Shown one piece after another: positions 32,596-45,634 of a stretch of 64,000 nucleotides of DNA. The DNA is from Theristus sp. LFF4_11 (taxonomy: Eukaryota; Nematoda; Chromadorea; Monhysterida; Xyalidae). The stretch lies in assembly GCA_030248135.1 (NCBI GenBank), contig JASANC010000877.1, forward strand, positions 1 to 64,000, in the 5' to 3' direction. Every line of letters starts with the position of its first letter. Position 1 is the stretch's first letter. The position numbers and the translations under genes are program-made. The notes beneath the pieces were generated by a model. It was not told where the DNA came from. It saw only the letters and a list, made by a program, of their open reading frames with translations, and searched no databases.

Positions 32596-35500
32596 ATGTC
32601 GTGGTTGTCGTTAGCATCCGTGCTGCTGCTGTCCGTTTCGCTGGAATTTGGTGAGCCGCCACTTTGTTACTGGCATGCAATCGGTTTGAAAAAGGTTTGA
32701 AAGAAAACTGAAAATACAAGAACCGAAAAAAGTGCGTTTTCACAGTAAAAATGAGTTTCTGTTTTCAGCGAACGCGTGCACGTCGCATCCGGACGTCGGC
32801 GTCGAGTACGAATACGTTGACCACCACATCGATCAACACGTTGACTATCACGTTGAGACCGCCGATTACGCCACGCTGCCACCGGTGCCTGACTCGGGGG
32901 GCAGCAGCACACCATATGTCATCATTGACGGTACGCAGAACAGTCAGCACAGAAAGATAATAAAAAATTAGCAAAATCAGCCGTTGTCTTTTTGGATACG
33001 GCTTCTCAGCGTCACTCGGAATCATCTGTGATCGGTAGTTTTATTGAAGACTCAGAATGATTGGATTTATGATAATGATAACCACATTGAAAAAAGTGCC
33101 ACAGTTGCATTTAACGTTCCTTGTTCTTAAGGTTTTCTTGCAAAATTGCACTGTTCTCAGGTTGAAACTGCTGCAACACATGATAAAAATTCAAAACAAC
33201 ACAATTTTGCAATAAAACCCACAAACAACAAAATATAAAATGTATCTGTGCAACTTTTTTCCAGTGTGCAAATGACTGTCTTACTTTCAGAGCTGCTTGG
33301 GCCATTTCAACAGCAGAACTTGCGTGAGCTGCAGACGAGAGGTTCATTTTTGTTTGATCATTTTTGTAATTATTTAATTTCGATTTTTAAAATATTTTCT
33401 TCCCCTTGAAGCAAGTTTCATTCAAGGTGACTTCGTCAAGACCAGCTCCGATTTGAACTGTGAATTTCACGCACACGAGCACTGCTGTTGGAGCAATGCT
33501 GGAGCGGATCTAGACGACACCGACTGGTTGCTGCTGCTCGAAAATCCGAATCATGCAAAAGCAGAGCAAGTCTTTGGTCATCACACTTCACGCCCAGGTG
33601 GGACGAAACGCCTACGTTTGACACTTTTCTTCAAAAACATATCAAAACTGTTATTTCCCTGTGCCTCAAAGATGACATGGGTCCAATGATTCGAATTGGT
33701 TCAACATAGCTCACGTCTGCTACTTTTTGTCACAGACACTTTAGTCAAAAAACTTTTCGTTTCAAGTGTTTTTGACTTTAGTGGCGCCATTTGCGATCAC
33801 TGGTCACGTGAAACAGAACGATCTCGACTACGCCATTCTGAACAGCTGTCCAATCAATTGCCAACACGGTGCTGGACGACTGACGTTTGAGTGAGTGGCT
33901 ATTTCGTTTTTTTTTGAAATAATAGCGATTCCAAAAATCAAAATCAATACGAGGACTGAATTGTCCTATTATATTTTGCAAAGGCAAACAACGGCATTCT
34001 CAATAAAAACGGAGCTATGAAAGGCAATAAAATAATCTGCAAAACCACCGTCAGTTATTGGACGAGCGCCGACGTCGCACTGGACGTTTGTGTCCTGCCA
34101 GTGAACGCACATCTGCGCGAGTTCACCAACTGCCAGAAGCTGTCCGGCGGACTGGCGGACGTGAAAATTCCGCCGCAGCACCAAGCGTTTTCGGTAGTTT
34201 TTTGTGTTTTTGGATGACGTTTAATGGATTTAATAGTTTCACGCGCACAAAAACATCGGAACAGACGCGACAACAAACGCACATCAAACATCGGTGTTTC
34301 ATAATGTTGAGGATTTCAAAAATTTAGATCGCGATCGTTGCAAACGAGTTCTCGAGCACGCCGGGCGGCGTCGTAGCGGTCGACAACATTCGATACACTG
34401 CGCAAATCTGCGGCGGTCAGTTACTCCGGCAAATTTTTCTGTTTTTTTGCACTCTTCAGAAGCACAAGGTCACGCTCGAAATGTACCGCAACAGGTAGGT
34501 GTCCGGTATCCTGTCAGTCTGTGTTACGCACAATGTCCGTGCCTCAAAAATAAATTTGGCCCAAAACGCAAAATTTAGCGTTGCACTTTCATTTCCGGAA
34601 CGTCACGCGGCTCACCAGGCGGACACTGACAACAGACACCGTGTTTTCAGCGTGTTCTCTCTAATTTGCAGAGGGCGACACCACAATCCCGCATGACACG
34701 GTGACACCGCCGACGCATCACACGACCCGCTGGACGGAGCGCACCACCCGCTGGACACCGCACCCGACGCTGACCGTCACCGAGCGGCATCGGACGACCA
34801 CGCACCGCACCGAACCGTCGTGGCCGTACCAGGACGTCTGCGATGCGGTCGCGTGCGACTGGCGGATTCCGGCCAGTGAGTTTCGTTGCTGGCTGATTTT
34901 TAGGAGTATATATCTCATTTCATCGCCGTCTAATTTGCGTTGTAATCTGTAAACGTCTGATAAATATTCCGCAACCGCACACAGCATCAAGCGGACGCGA
35001 ATGTCCGTACGATTGGAACGCCGAAGAAATCACGAATCATCAGCTGTTGCCGCTGCAGTACCGAAAGGGACGCACCGGAAATTACGCAGCCGGCGTCCGT
35101 AGCAGACGTTCGTTGTTTAAGCTGCATTTGGTTGTGAAGGAAACGTTAGTTCTTGAGAACTTGAGTGTATCGGTAGCACACTCGTGCAACAGTCTGGTGC
35201 AACGTGGTGTGCTTGCTTCCACCATGCGGTCAACCAGTGCCACAGCTAGTTGGATATGTTATTGAGTTTTAAACTGTACCAGACCGTCGGACAGCGGGCA
35301 GTCGAAAAAAGAAATCATTCCGAGTAATGCGACGATTCTTGCAATGCGTTCAGCGGACAACGGCTGGTACGCCGGTCAGAAGCTGCCGCCGCGCTCCGCG
35401 TTCGTGCTGCGTTCGCATTCGTTCCACCTGTCAACGCCGGTGGACGTCGAGTTCCAGTTCTGGGAGTCCGCGGACGGCGTCGACTTCCAAGTGTGCGACG

Positions 35501-36137
35501 GCGCCACCAACTGCCGCACGCTGTCCGCCTACGACGTCGTCATCAGAGACCACCAGTGGCGTCAGGGCAGCATCCAGTTGCGGCCGGACTCGAACGCGAG
35601 ACAGGTTGCTTGGGGTCGCAGTTACATCTGCTTAAGATATGCAAACCTCCCGGTCGGTCTCATCAGAATTTGAACGTGGTTTTGGTGTACTGGTGCATTC
35701 CGCGAACGGCTACACCGCGAGAGGGGACAGTCTACAGTGTTGAACGAATTTCCAGTCAACAGTCTTGAATAGAAACACTTAATCACAAGCTGTACGCATT
35801 TCATTGTTTTTCATGCACAATTTCGCAGCTGTACTTCAAATCGGAGAACATCGGCTCGAACTACGGCGCGGTCGGTATCGCCAACATTGAGCTGTACGCC
35901 GTTGACGGCTTCGGCAGCAGACAACGCATCGACTGCGAATCACGACGGACAACAACGGCGGGAGGCGGTGGTGATGGTTTAGACTTTGGTGGTGAACATA
36001 CTGACACGGGTATGGACAGATTTGATGAAGACGGTCCGTACAACGGTGACGAATATGATGGACAGGACGGCGATCGCTGGGTGGACTACGGAGACGACAA
36101 AGACACCTACATTGATCTGCTGTCGAAAAGGAAATGA
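32596..36137 (+). CDS. Secreted two-MAM-domain protein, paralogue 1 of 3
   Basis: Signal peptide MSWLSLASVLLLSVSLEF (32596-32650), then a short acidic, His-rich segment (32769-32930). The first MAM domain has LNCEFH, HCCWSN, DDTDWLLLL, GRLTFEYWTSADVALDVCVL and VANEFSSTPGGVVAVDNIRY (about 33430-34417). A Thr/Arg/His-rich linker (34672-34874) leads into a second MAM-like domain: WPYQDVCDAVACDWRIPAS, RTGNYAAGVRSR, WYAGQKLPPRSAF, FQFWESADGVDFQVCD and NIGSNYGAVGIANIELY. An Asp/Gly-rich acidic tail follows. The protein is probably extracellular. MAM domains mediate adhesion or multimerisation; no protease or other enzyme domain accompanies them here. Some exon edges are approximate. Confidence 0.82.
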
Positions 36138-39100
36138 AATTTGTCCGTGTGATACAGTAACTTTCGACATAGTTTAAAATTCATTTTCATTATTGTGCTG
36201 CCACATGTACATGTCTGTTCGATATGTATGTTTTTCTCTCTTGTATTGTTACATGGATTATCAATGTGCAAAAGAACGTAATTTGTGATCAGTGATAGTC
36301 ATGAGAAGAAAGCTTTTTCAATGTTCTTGAATTTTTCTTTACTAGAGTGACCTTTCGCTTTTTTGAGAATACACTAACTCTTAGGTTGTTATTGAACTGT
36401 GTTTTGCCTTGTGGTTTAGGTTCTGAAAAGTATTTCAGCCTTTTCGTCAGTTATTTTTTCTTAATAGTTCATTGAATTTGTTCACTTTTAAAACAAGAAC
36501 AACACGTGCCTGCCTTTGCAGCATGCTGTAGCATAATTTGTGTTGCATGAAACGCTAGTTCTTCTGTATGTGGTTATTACCAGTTGCTATTTTTGGTGTT
36601 GAAGTTCTTAAATACATGTACATATTTAACCGCTATCAATCACGATTGGTCAACTGATTGCTGTCATATTTGTGTTAGAAAGTTTAGCGAAAGACCAATA
36701 TTGACCGTCCGAAACTAATTGAATTGCTTGTGTGTGTCTGTGTGTGGATGTTTCCGTTTATACAATTGAATGCATTGTTCGCGTTTTGGGAAATTATTTA
36801 CTAATTTGTGCCCTTTTAGATTCCCTTTCGTGTGCGAAAGAAAAACGTGTTTCAAAACATGTCATGCAGTCAAACTTGATTTGACAAATGTTCATCACTG
36901 AAGAAATAAATTTCATGGTTCGGTTCGGTGCGATTTGGCTTAGCAAATCAAAATCCAAAAAATGACTTGTCAGAGCCATCACTTTTTAAACTAGTTACTG
37001 TAACTTTTGAACAGCACTGAATTTTATGCAGTTTACTTCAGTGAGATCTATAATTCTTCTATGTAAAAATTTGGATATTTTTCTCATAAAGACATTTTTC
37101 AAATTCAATATTACATTCAGTGCGCACACACAACTATTACACACATCCGATGCAGCTTTTGAGACATCGTCAACGACAATCATGAGCTCTATGAAAGGAC
37201 AAGTTTAAAACAGGGTTTAGTTTGGTCCAAGTTTAACAAAATTTAACAAGATTTGCAAAACGCTGAACAAAATAAGAACAAAAAAATCCCGAAACCTATT
37301 ATTAGTTGTTGATTCTGCAATAACAGTTCTTTTAAGTTTTGATATTGAAAACATCAAACGAATTTTAAAAAAGGAAGCTATTGTACCTTGAAAAAGATAA
37401 TATTCGCATTAGCCCTTTCGACATTTTCCACGGAAAATCTTGCTCAACATAAAAACCACACTGTTGAACTGATGTGATGTTAGTATCTTAATTAGTGTAA
37501 CAAACAGACAAATGGAGCAAAAAATAAATGAAAATTAAAATATGAACGAATGCGTGTTGTGCACCGCACCCATAATTTGCATGAAACACTGCTTGTGCAA
37601 CAAAAACGCACACCGGGGCACTTTTTTCCTTGAGAAGGTCAGATAGTTTGAATATTTGCAAAAAACGGACACGTCAATCTTTCTCTCTGCCTTCTTCTCA
37701 AATCTTGATTGTGTTTTTGTCGGTTTAATTTCATTAAACATGGTTTGAAAATGTAATAGCCTTCAATTTACTTCTAATGTTTTGAAGCTTCACAGCTTTT
37801 TTAACGCAAGAAAACTACTTTCATATATTCAAAGCTTATTCGTTGGTACATATATTCTGATCAACTCTATTCACCAAATGGTTTTCTTTATTCACACCTT
37901 TTGGAATGCTTCACAGATCCAAATCGGATTTATCCGGATTCTAACCTAGAAAATAACCTAGAACATAAAAATACCTGAAAACTGACAACTAGCAAAAAAC
38001 CGCTAGCGTCAAGTGCGAAAAAATAAAACAAAACCACGATCAGGCCCACGGACAAGTTTGAATACGGACGGACCAGTGTGAGTTGTGTGTTCCGGTTGCA
38101 TGTCGTCCGTTTAGGCAGGGTTTTGTTTTTAAACTAATATGGAAATCATGACACGGAAACAACTGTGATTACATATCGTGTTTCGTCTGTACACGCGCAC
38201 GTGGCGTAACACTGCGCGCACAAACATGCCAAAAGACTGTCGTTGGCGAAATCTGCTGAAATCGCACGCGTCATACAAATGAAATCCACTGCTGCTGTTT
38301 TTGTTTTACTCTATTTTTTCACTTACACGCTGCATTCCGTTGAAATCACTGTGCACACCAGTTCGCGCATTGCGTGTTTGTTTTTGGTCGCGTGCGTTTT
38401 CGCTCTCGTGCGCAGCGCCGTAACGGGCGTTGTTGTGTGATTTCGTTTCTCGGCCATTTGTTTTAGGCAAGTAAGAAATCGCTTTTGTCGCAATGAGATT
38501 TTGCCGCCAGTTCTGCGAACTGACTGGCCATTCCAGTGCATCATGCATAATATCTATCTCCGATTGCTTGACAGTGCGACCAAGAGTTATGCGTACCGCA
38601 GGCACTGTGTGACTTCGCCTTTTGGTGGAGAGGCTTTCATTTCTCGTTTGGTGGACGGCGGCGTTGTTTTACACAGCGACACGTCGTTTTCTTGCACGTT
38701 TTTTTTGTTTATTCGCATGTGCGGGCGCTGCCATAGAATCACACTGACGTTTGTTTGCGCCGATCGTTAAAACATTTCATCATGGCGCACGCATTGTTCC
38801 TAACAGTACCTGTATTTTGATATATGCTGTGAGCTGCGCGACCTGCCTGTGGTGTATGTCCACCCCACCCATCACACATTCATTCATTTTCACCCTTTGA
38901 CATATTATTCACGGTTTACTTCACACTTTCACGTGCCGATTTGAGAAAAAACACCCCAACTTAACATCTAGAACTGATTCAGTGACGCATCGATCAGTTC
39001 AAATTAAAAAGTGCATTGTTTTTGTGCACGTTTTACTTTTTGGTGTGGCGAGATTGAATGAACGCATGCTTGGTTTTTTATCACCAATTTCATTGAGTAA

Positions 39101-39194
39101 ACGATAAAATGACGAAATACATGCACACATAATTACACACGCGATCGTTATCTATTGTTTTCAGCTAACTTAACCGTCTTCCGGCGGCACCAAA
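36138..39194. other. Intergenic spacer between MAM paralogues 1 and 2
   Basis: About 3 kb of AT-rich DNA with only short frames and no domain-like translation on either strand. No repeat family shared with the rest of the window was noticed. Confidence 0.45.
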
Positions 39195-42081
39195 ATGTGG
39201 AGGTCGCTAATATCACCGCTGCTGCTCTCTGCAGCCATCCAGTTTGGTTCGTTTGTTGAACTTCGCTTACACTTTCTATCATGATTCACTTTTTTCCAAA
39301 CGGTTCTTGTTACAGTCAGGTCGTGTTCGCCTGAGCCAGAGGTACACATTCCGGAAGTGATTCCTCTTCCGCTGGAGCCCGAAGTGTACCCAATAGAAGA
39401 AGAGATCGAAGTGATCCCGTTGCCGGACGAAATCGATTTGCCACCAATTCCCGACCAATCGCGCATTTTGCCTACACCGACGCTCGTCGTCAATGGTACA
39501 TTGTACGACCGCTGCTTGTTTATGAAAGTTTTAGTTTTACATAAACACTGACAGCAATTTGTTAATTCAGTTGCTGTGGTTGTAAAAAAACAACACATTC
39601 TTGCGCGCTTCAGATCTCCTCGGTCCATTCCAACATGCCAACCTTCTGCAGCTGCAGTCAGGAGGTAAAATGAACAACATTCATATTGGCTTCTACAGTT
39701 CTTTCTTCGTTATCAACACCTGCAGCACAATTCGTTAACTTTGGTTTTTGTTTTCGTACAGCGCTTGCCGTAGTTAATGCGTCCGATTTGAACTGTGAAT
39801 TCGAGCCCGGCTACCGGTGCTGTTGGCACAATGTCGGCGAAGATTTGGACGACACTGACTGGATTCTGCTCAATGAGAGTCCTTTGCCGCAAAAATCCGC
39901 AGAAGTCTTCGGAGGACGCCCAGGACCAGGTAAGGCGAAAAGTTTTTAAGCTGATTTGAGTTGGCGACTTCTTGAATCTCGAGCAATTTTTCCAATGTTC
40001 TGTCAAACTCATAGACCTATGTAGTGTATACATGTGCATCTTTTTCTTTCTCCAGTTGGTCCGTTCGCTATTACTGGTCACGCTAAGTCTCACGAACTCG
40101 ACTATGGAATTCTGAATAGTTGTCCAATCGATTGTCAGATTGGATCTGGAAGAATAACATTTAAGTAAGCAAGATAAACGTTGCTATGGTTGCACAATTT
40201 TGCCACAAATTAAAAACAATGATGGTTACATTTGCATTTCTCATGAAATTCTCTGGTGCACAGCTTTTGGACCAGCGTCGATGTTGCTTTGGACGTTTGC
40301 ATACTTCCGTTAACAGCCAGCCAACGTGATTTCACTTTTTGCGAAAAAGTCGAAGGTGGACATGCTGAAGTTACTATTCCTGATCAGCAAGAACCATTCA
40401 CTGTACGCAGTGTTTGAAGATTTTCCTTTATCGACATTTTGACCACTCAATTTTTTTTGAAACGTTGACTAATACGCATGGTCAAACTGTCAGTGAATAT
40501 TTTTTCATAACAGATCACCATTGTGGCGAGCGAATTCACCGATTATCCGGGTGGTATCGCGGCTGTTGACAACATCAAATATGAAGCAGTCCTCTGTGGA
40601 CAACGTTAGCGAATTCGGAAATAAACTGTTTGCTTTGGTTTCAGAACCACACGTGCATGCTTCAGCATTTTAGTGCACGTTTTTACTGCTTGATGTATTT
40701 TCACTCGAGGCAACACTCCAAGGCAAGACGTTGGCTAAAATTGTTAACAATTTAGATCCACCAACGCGCATCCAAGTGCACAAGACCACACCAACTCCAC
40801 ACCACAGCACCCCTCATCCAAGAACACATCCACCATTTGACCCCGTCGAATGGCCGTTCCGTGAGGTGTGTGACAATCTCGCGTGCGACTGGGAGATTCC
40901 AGCGAGTATGTGAAGCAACTTTAAAGTCTGAGATGTTTCCGTCTGTTTCCGGACATACTGAAACTCAAACTGTTTTCCTGTAATCTCGAGAAACCAACTT
41001 TCTACAGGCGGTGGACCACGTTGCCCGTTCGACGACGCATCGGACGTCGACCTCCAAGGAACACTCCTCCGTCACGAATACCGCAATGGACGCACAGCAA
41101 ATTATGCGGCTGGCGTTAGAAAACGACGTTAGTTGCCGCGAACAATGTTTTCAATTATTGCATGACTGAACGTGTGAGGTATACTATAACACAGATTGTA
41201 ACAAGCCTAACCACTAAAAGGCACAAACTTTTATGCGAAACCATTTTTGAATGAAAACTACTTCAGCTGACGGAGATTGGTACGCCGGTCAGGAAATGCC
41301 GCCGGGAACATCGTTCGCCATCAAATCAAAAGCGTTCCACATACCGGAAGCCATCGACATGCAATTCCAGTTCTGGGAATCAACTGACGATCTGGACTTG
41401 AAAGTCTGTGACGATTTACCGTCGCCTACTAGCTGCAACCTGTTGTCCCCGTTTGGCGTTAAAGGCGAACACCACAAATGGCGCAGTGGCCTATTGCACT
41501 TGCCAAAACTGATTGAACCACGACAGGTAAAGCATGTTTGTTTTAATCTGTCACATTCTGCTAAATGGAGAGCATGTGAAACTTTGAATCAAAATCAAAA
41601 CACCCCATTTGTGGGTAAATATGCTTTCTTGCAATTCTGACCGATACCGAACCCGTCTTTCTTCTCTCGCACGCTCTAAATTCTGCTGAAGAACGTGACA
41701 GGTTTAAACAAACATTATGTATGTATGTGCAAACATGTTCTATTCCGGACGACAGACAGGCTTTTTTAATCGGTTTGGAAGCAATTTTTGCGACATTGAA
41801 GCCCAGCGTGGCCGGTTTTCTTAGCTGTTTTTTTAATTCCTACAAAAGCTTACAAAAAACAAAACAAAATTGGCATAAAAACAACAAAACAGGTCTACTT
41901 CACATCGGATAACATTGGAGTAAACTATGGCGGCGTCGGCATCTCTGATATCTCACTATACGTCACCCGCAATGGCATCCGTCACAGAATCAACTGTGAG
42001 GCCGAAACGCTGGAGGCTGTCTTTGGCCGCGTGTCAGGCGGTAGCGAGTTTCCAGAAGATATCGATTTCAAAGCCAAATAA
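39195..42081 (+). CDS. Secreted two-MAM-domain protein, paralogue 2 of 3
   Basis: Signal peptide MWRSLISPLLLSAAIQF, then a Pro/Glu-rich segment (EVIPLPLEPEVYPIEEE). MAM domain one has LNCEFEPGYRCCWHNVGEDL, DDTDWILL, GPFAITGHAKSHELDY, NSCPIDCQIGSGRITF, FWTSVDVALDVCIL and SEFTDYPGGIAAVDNIKYE. A short Pro/Thr/His linker precedes MAM domain two: WPFREVCDNLACDWEIPAS, GRTANYAAGVRKR, WYAGQEMPPGTSFAI, FQFWESTDDLDLKVCD and NIGVNYGGVGISDISLY. It ends soon after FPEDIDFKAK without the long acidic tail of paralogue 1. The exon plan matches paralogue 1, so the pair arose by tandem duplication. This is the cleanest reference for judging paralogue 3. Confidence 0.84.
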
Positions 42082-43442
42082 ACGTTCCATGAGCACAGTT
42101 ATACAAAGTATTTCGCTCACATGTTGCCAACAACCACCGCAACTGCCTGGGTGCTACCGATGTTTACATGATTCCTGTTATTTGATTCTTCTATTTTCTG
42201 CCTCTGGTGCGACAAAACCGGTTTGAAGTCTATTATTTTTATCAGTGTACACACTTTTGATTCTGGCGGAACCAGTCTGCTCAGATATCTGTTAGCATTG
42301 ATTAGAACTGTTTTTAGAAGTGTTTCGCCATAGATCCCATGTGATACTCGTGTAATTTTTAGTCACTAGATTTTCATAATTTACACTGTTATTGTAGTCC
42401 GCCGAATAAATCAAGTTAATTTTAAACAATAACATCTTTTGTTCGTTGTTTTCTGTTGTCAGCTGTGGTAAGCTATGTACATTCAACTTTTCTTGTGTTG
42501 TTAATGTTGTTGGATGAGTATAAATGAAAAATTAAAAAGGTTTCATTTACTCCAAAAACAAAACAAGAACAGCTCATCTCAATAATTCTTCAAAACCTCG
42601 ACCAAATGTTTAATTCAAGCAAGCACATTTTATGTTTCTTGGTGACCCGCAAAAGTTGTTCTGAAAGTCTCGTTGAAACATAAAAAAGCGTCAATGAAAC
42701 ATAACATCAACATGGAATGCAGTCATCTCTACAATATTTGAGTGTGCTGCTTACTTTTAACAATTTACAGGTAAATAAGCAGGGAACAGGAACGTGAACA
42801 AAGCATGTTGCAAAGTTCAACTGCACATTCATACTGTCTTGACCAGGTTGTTTGAGGGCGAGCGTAAGCAACAACTGTAACAACAACAAAAACCAGTAAT
42901 TACACATTGAGATAGTGCCGTCCTCACAAACCAAAAAACCCAAACTTGTCTTCCGCCGTTGCTACAACAGTAAAAACTGTTAAAATTCATTTCTGGAACA
43001 TTCATTTAGCAAACCATGAACGCGTGTTGCGGTAGAATAAAAACAGAAAACTCATTATTATAGTACGTTGGATGGACATTGGACACGGCAACAACATTTT
43101 CAATAAAACAACATTCTCCAATAGCACGCATCGTGTAACGTGCATAAAAACTTCAATTTAAAAACATCAGGCTGTAGTTTTTGAGAAATAGCTTTTCATG
43201 CTGCAACCTTAACAAGACATGAACATGTTCAACGCATGAGCAAACTCCTAAACAATACCTGTTTTTACTGTGCAGCAGTTTGTAACAAGCAAGTGAAAGT
43301 AATAACCTGGCGCAGTGCGTAGTGTTGTGCAACGTGTCACTCAAAAGTTTATTTGATTCTTTTGTGCAGTTGTACACTCCACATACGTTTCCGGTTTTGA
43401 ATTTCGCAATCTTTTAGATCTGTGAACTCAGAGTCGAACGCC
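42082..43442. other. Intergenic spacer between MAM paralogues 2 and 3
   Basis: AT-rich DNA in which I see no exon resembling the missing first MAM domain of paralogue 3 and no other gene. Confidence 0.45.
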
Positions 43443-44116
43443 ATGCAACATCAACTTCAAATCAGCATAATAATAAGCTGTGTAGCCGGAAGTAAGTCTT
43501 TTGAGCAAATACTAACAACGACGCCCATACATTGAGCAACGACTATTGGGTTCAGTCACTATAGTTTTCTTTCTGTGCAGCGCTGGCATGTTCTTCGTTA
43601 ACTGGCAGCTTGCTCGATCTGGATCCGTTGAATCTCGGACGCCAAACCTCAGGCGCCCCCGCTGGCACGGCAAGACAAACGGGCGTCGATACTTTCAGCA
43701 ATGGCGACAATCAGTTTCAATACTACACTGATATTGAAGCGGTTAGGCCTGGTGAACCAACGGGAATCAGACAGCCTAGCACTGGAAATCTTGATGAATA
43801 TGAACAGTATTTTGAAAACATTGAACAAGTGCCGAACACTCACCGCGGCCATGGAGAAACTCACTACGTCGTGCCGCATGGTGAATACGGGGACGGCCAT
43901 GTTGACTACGTTGAACTGCCGTCAACTGGCGACGTTGACGGGGCTGAGCTGCCGCCGATACCAGATTACAGAGGAGCATCAGGCGAACCACGACCGGGCA
44001 TGGGGAATGCGGAAGACCCGCGGAAACCGGGTGCTGGTCACGGTGGTATGGTTTCATGTTTGCTTTTACTATCTCATGAGAAATGCTGTTGCTCATTGTA
44101 GCACTTCAGGACCAAT

Positions 44117-44270
44117 GCCTAGTACAACAACAACAACCACTACAACCACAACAACCACTACAACCACACCCACGACGACGCACACACACGAGCCTCATAC
44201 TCATCCAACGCACGCGCCACCACCACCCCCAACAACCACCACGACAAGACCAACTACCACCACAACACCG
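44117..44270 (+). repeat. ACN-rich tract coding for a Thr/Pro linker
   Basis: Imprecise ACA/ACC/ACT codon repeats in MAM paralogue 3 give a mucin-like Thr run, then Pro- and His-rich sequence. The equivalent linkers of paralogues 1 and 2 are shorter and more diverged. Confidence 0.75.
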
Positions 44271-44532
44271 TACGTGTGGCCGTTCCGTGACGTGTGCGAC
44301 AATCTGGCATGCGAGTGGTCGGTGCCAGCAGGTGAACACAAACAGACTAAAATGATGTTTCGCGTATTTCTGTCAAATTGCACCACTTCAGATGGGGGCG
44401 CACGATGTCCGTGGGAAGATGAGCGAGACGCTCGCCTGCGGGGCGAACTGAGACGCTATGAGTACCGTTATGGGCAAACTGGAAACTACGCGGCAGGCGT
44501 TCGAAAACGCGGTTTGTTTCACAGTGAATGTA

Positions 44533-45634
44533 CAGGGTGGGCCAAAAAAAGGTTCCAATTCTAAAATGCTCTCACTGGCGTGTGCTGAGATGTTCAGAGC
44601 TGAAAATTGGAACACTATTAGAAAACATTTGGAGGTTTTTCTGATCAAATTTTTGTTACGGTATGGTGCCCCTATCACTCAAAACAGCAGAATATCTGAA
44701 AAACATGAAAAATCGACAAATGTGGTGAAATACAGAGGGTTGATTTCGCTGTAACAAGAACCTCATGGCTTAAAATTTGGAACACTATTAGAGCACTTTA
44801 AAAGAGTCTTTGTGATCAATTTTTTTGGTTTACACGTTTCTGTTCATTTTTTATAGTGCAATTTTTAAAAAAATAGCGATTTTTGACGAAAAAAAACAAC
44901 GTTATTTCATAATCTCACTGTTTATCATTGCTCATAAACGGACTTCCGAACTGATGTATCGCCACGCGGGGTAAAATTGAACTGAACAAATTGCCGAACC
45001 ACTATGGAAAATTTATTCGCATGTTCCCACCAATTGGCAGACCAGACTCGCTTCTCTGCCGTCCACTTAACCATGATGGCAGCAACGACTGAAAATGGAA
45101 ATGCAACTTTCACTGCAGAAAATAACCAGTCAGCTATGGTGAAAAAAATTGTATCAGAGTAGCAAATTGTGTGAATTAAAAAAAGGGAAAAACAGTTTGC
45201 ATCTGGAAAGATAAATTCGCATCTGCTCTGTGCAGAACCGCTCACGTACGCTCAGACTCAAAGTGAAACATCAGGTTGATCAAAGACTGTTCAAATGCAA
45301 TTCAGCATTCGGCATTTCCAATCTACTGTATGTGTTTATTGTTTTTTTCATGTTTTTTGTGTTGCGAACACTCGGGTTGTCACTAACCTTCATCATTTGG
45401 TCTTTGTCATAGCCAAATTAACCCTCTGCATTTCACTACATTTCACTACGATTTTTCATGTTTTTTTTAGATATTCTGCTGTAATGAGTGATAGGGGCAA
45501 CATTCCGTGAAAACAAAATTGGTCAGAAAAACCTCCAAATGTTTTCTAACAGTGTTTCAATTTTCAGCTCTAAACACCTCAGCACACGCCAGTGAGAGCA
45601 TTTTAGAATTGGAACCTTTTTTTGGCCCACCCTG
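44533..45634. mobile_element. Tc1/mariner-type element with ~120-bp inverted termini
   Basis: Both ends read inward start CAGGGTGGGCCAAAAAAAGG and continue as inverted repeats for about 120 bp (44533-44650 against 45515-45634). Each end is flanked by TA (44531-44532 and 45635-45636), the Tc1/mariner target site. The element is 1,102 bp. A minus-strand remnant at 44925-45074, beginning MVKWTAEKRVWSANWW, resembles the N-terminal helix-turn-helix of some mariner-like transposases. No catalytic domain is visible, so the copy is non-autonomous. It sits inside MAM paralogue 3. Confidence 0.85.
44925..45074 (-). pseudogene. Transposase N-terminal remnant in the mariner-type element
   Basis: About 49 residues, starting MVKWTAEKRVW and ending SVRKSVYEQ, have the spacing of the helix-turn-helix found at the N-terminus of mariner-related transposases (W-T-x-E-x-R-V ... 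F ... P-R). No DDD/DDE core follows. The family match is by eye only. Confidence 0.4.

Noticed and set aside
38243..38770. Several short overlapping frames between MAM paralogues 1 and 2
   Set aside because: Codon use and composition are unlike the exons of the window, and no conserved motif is visible.
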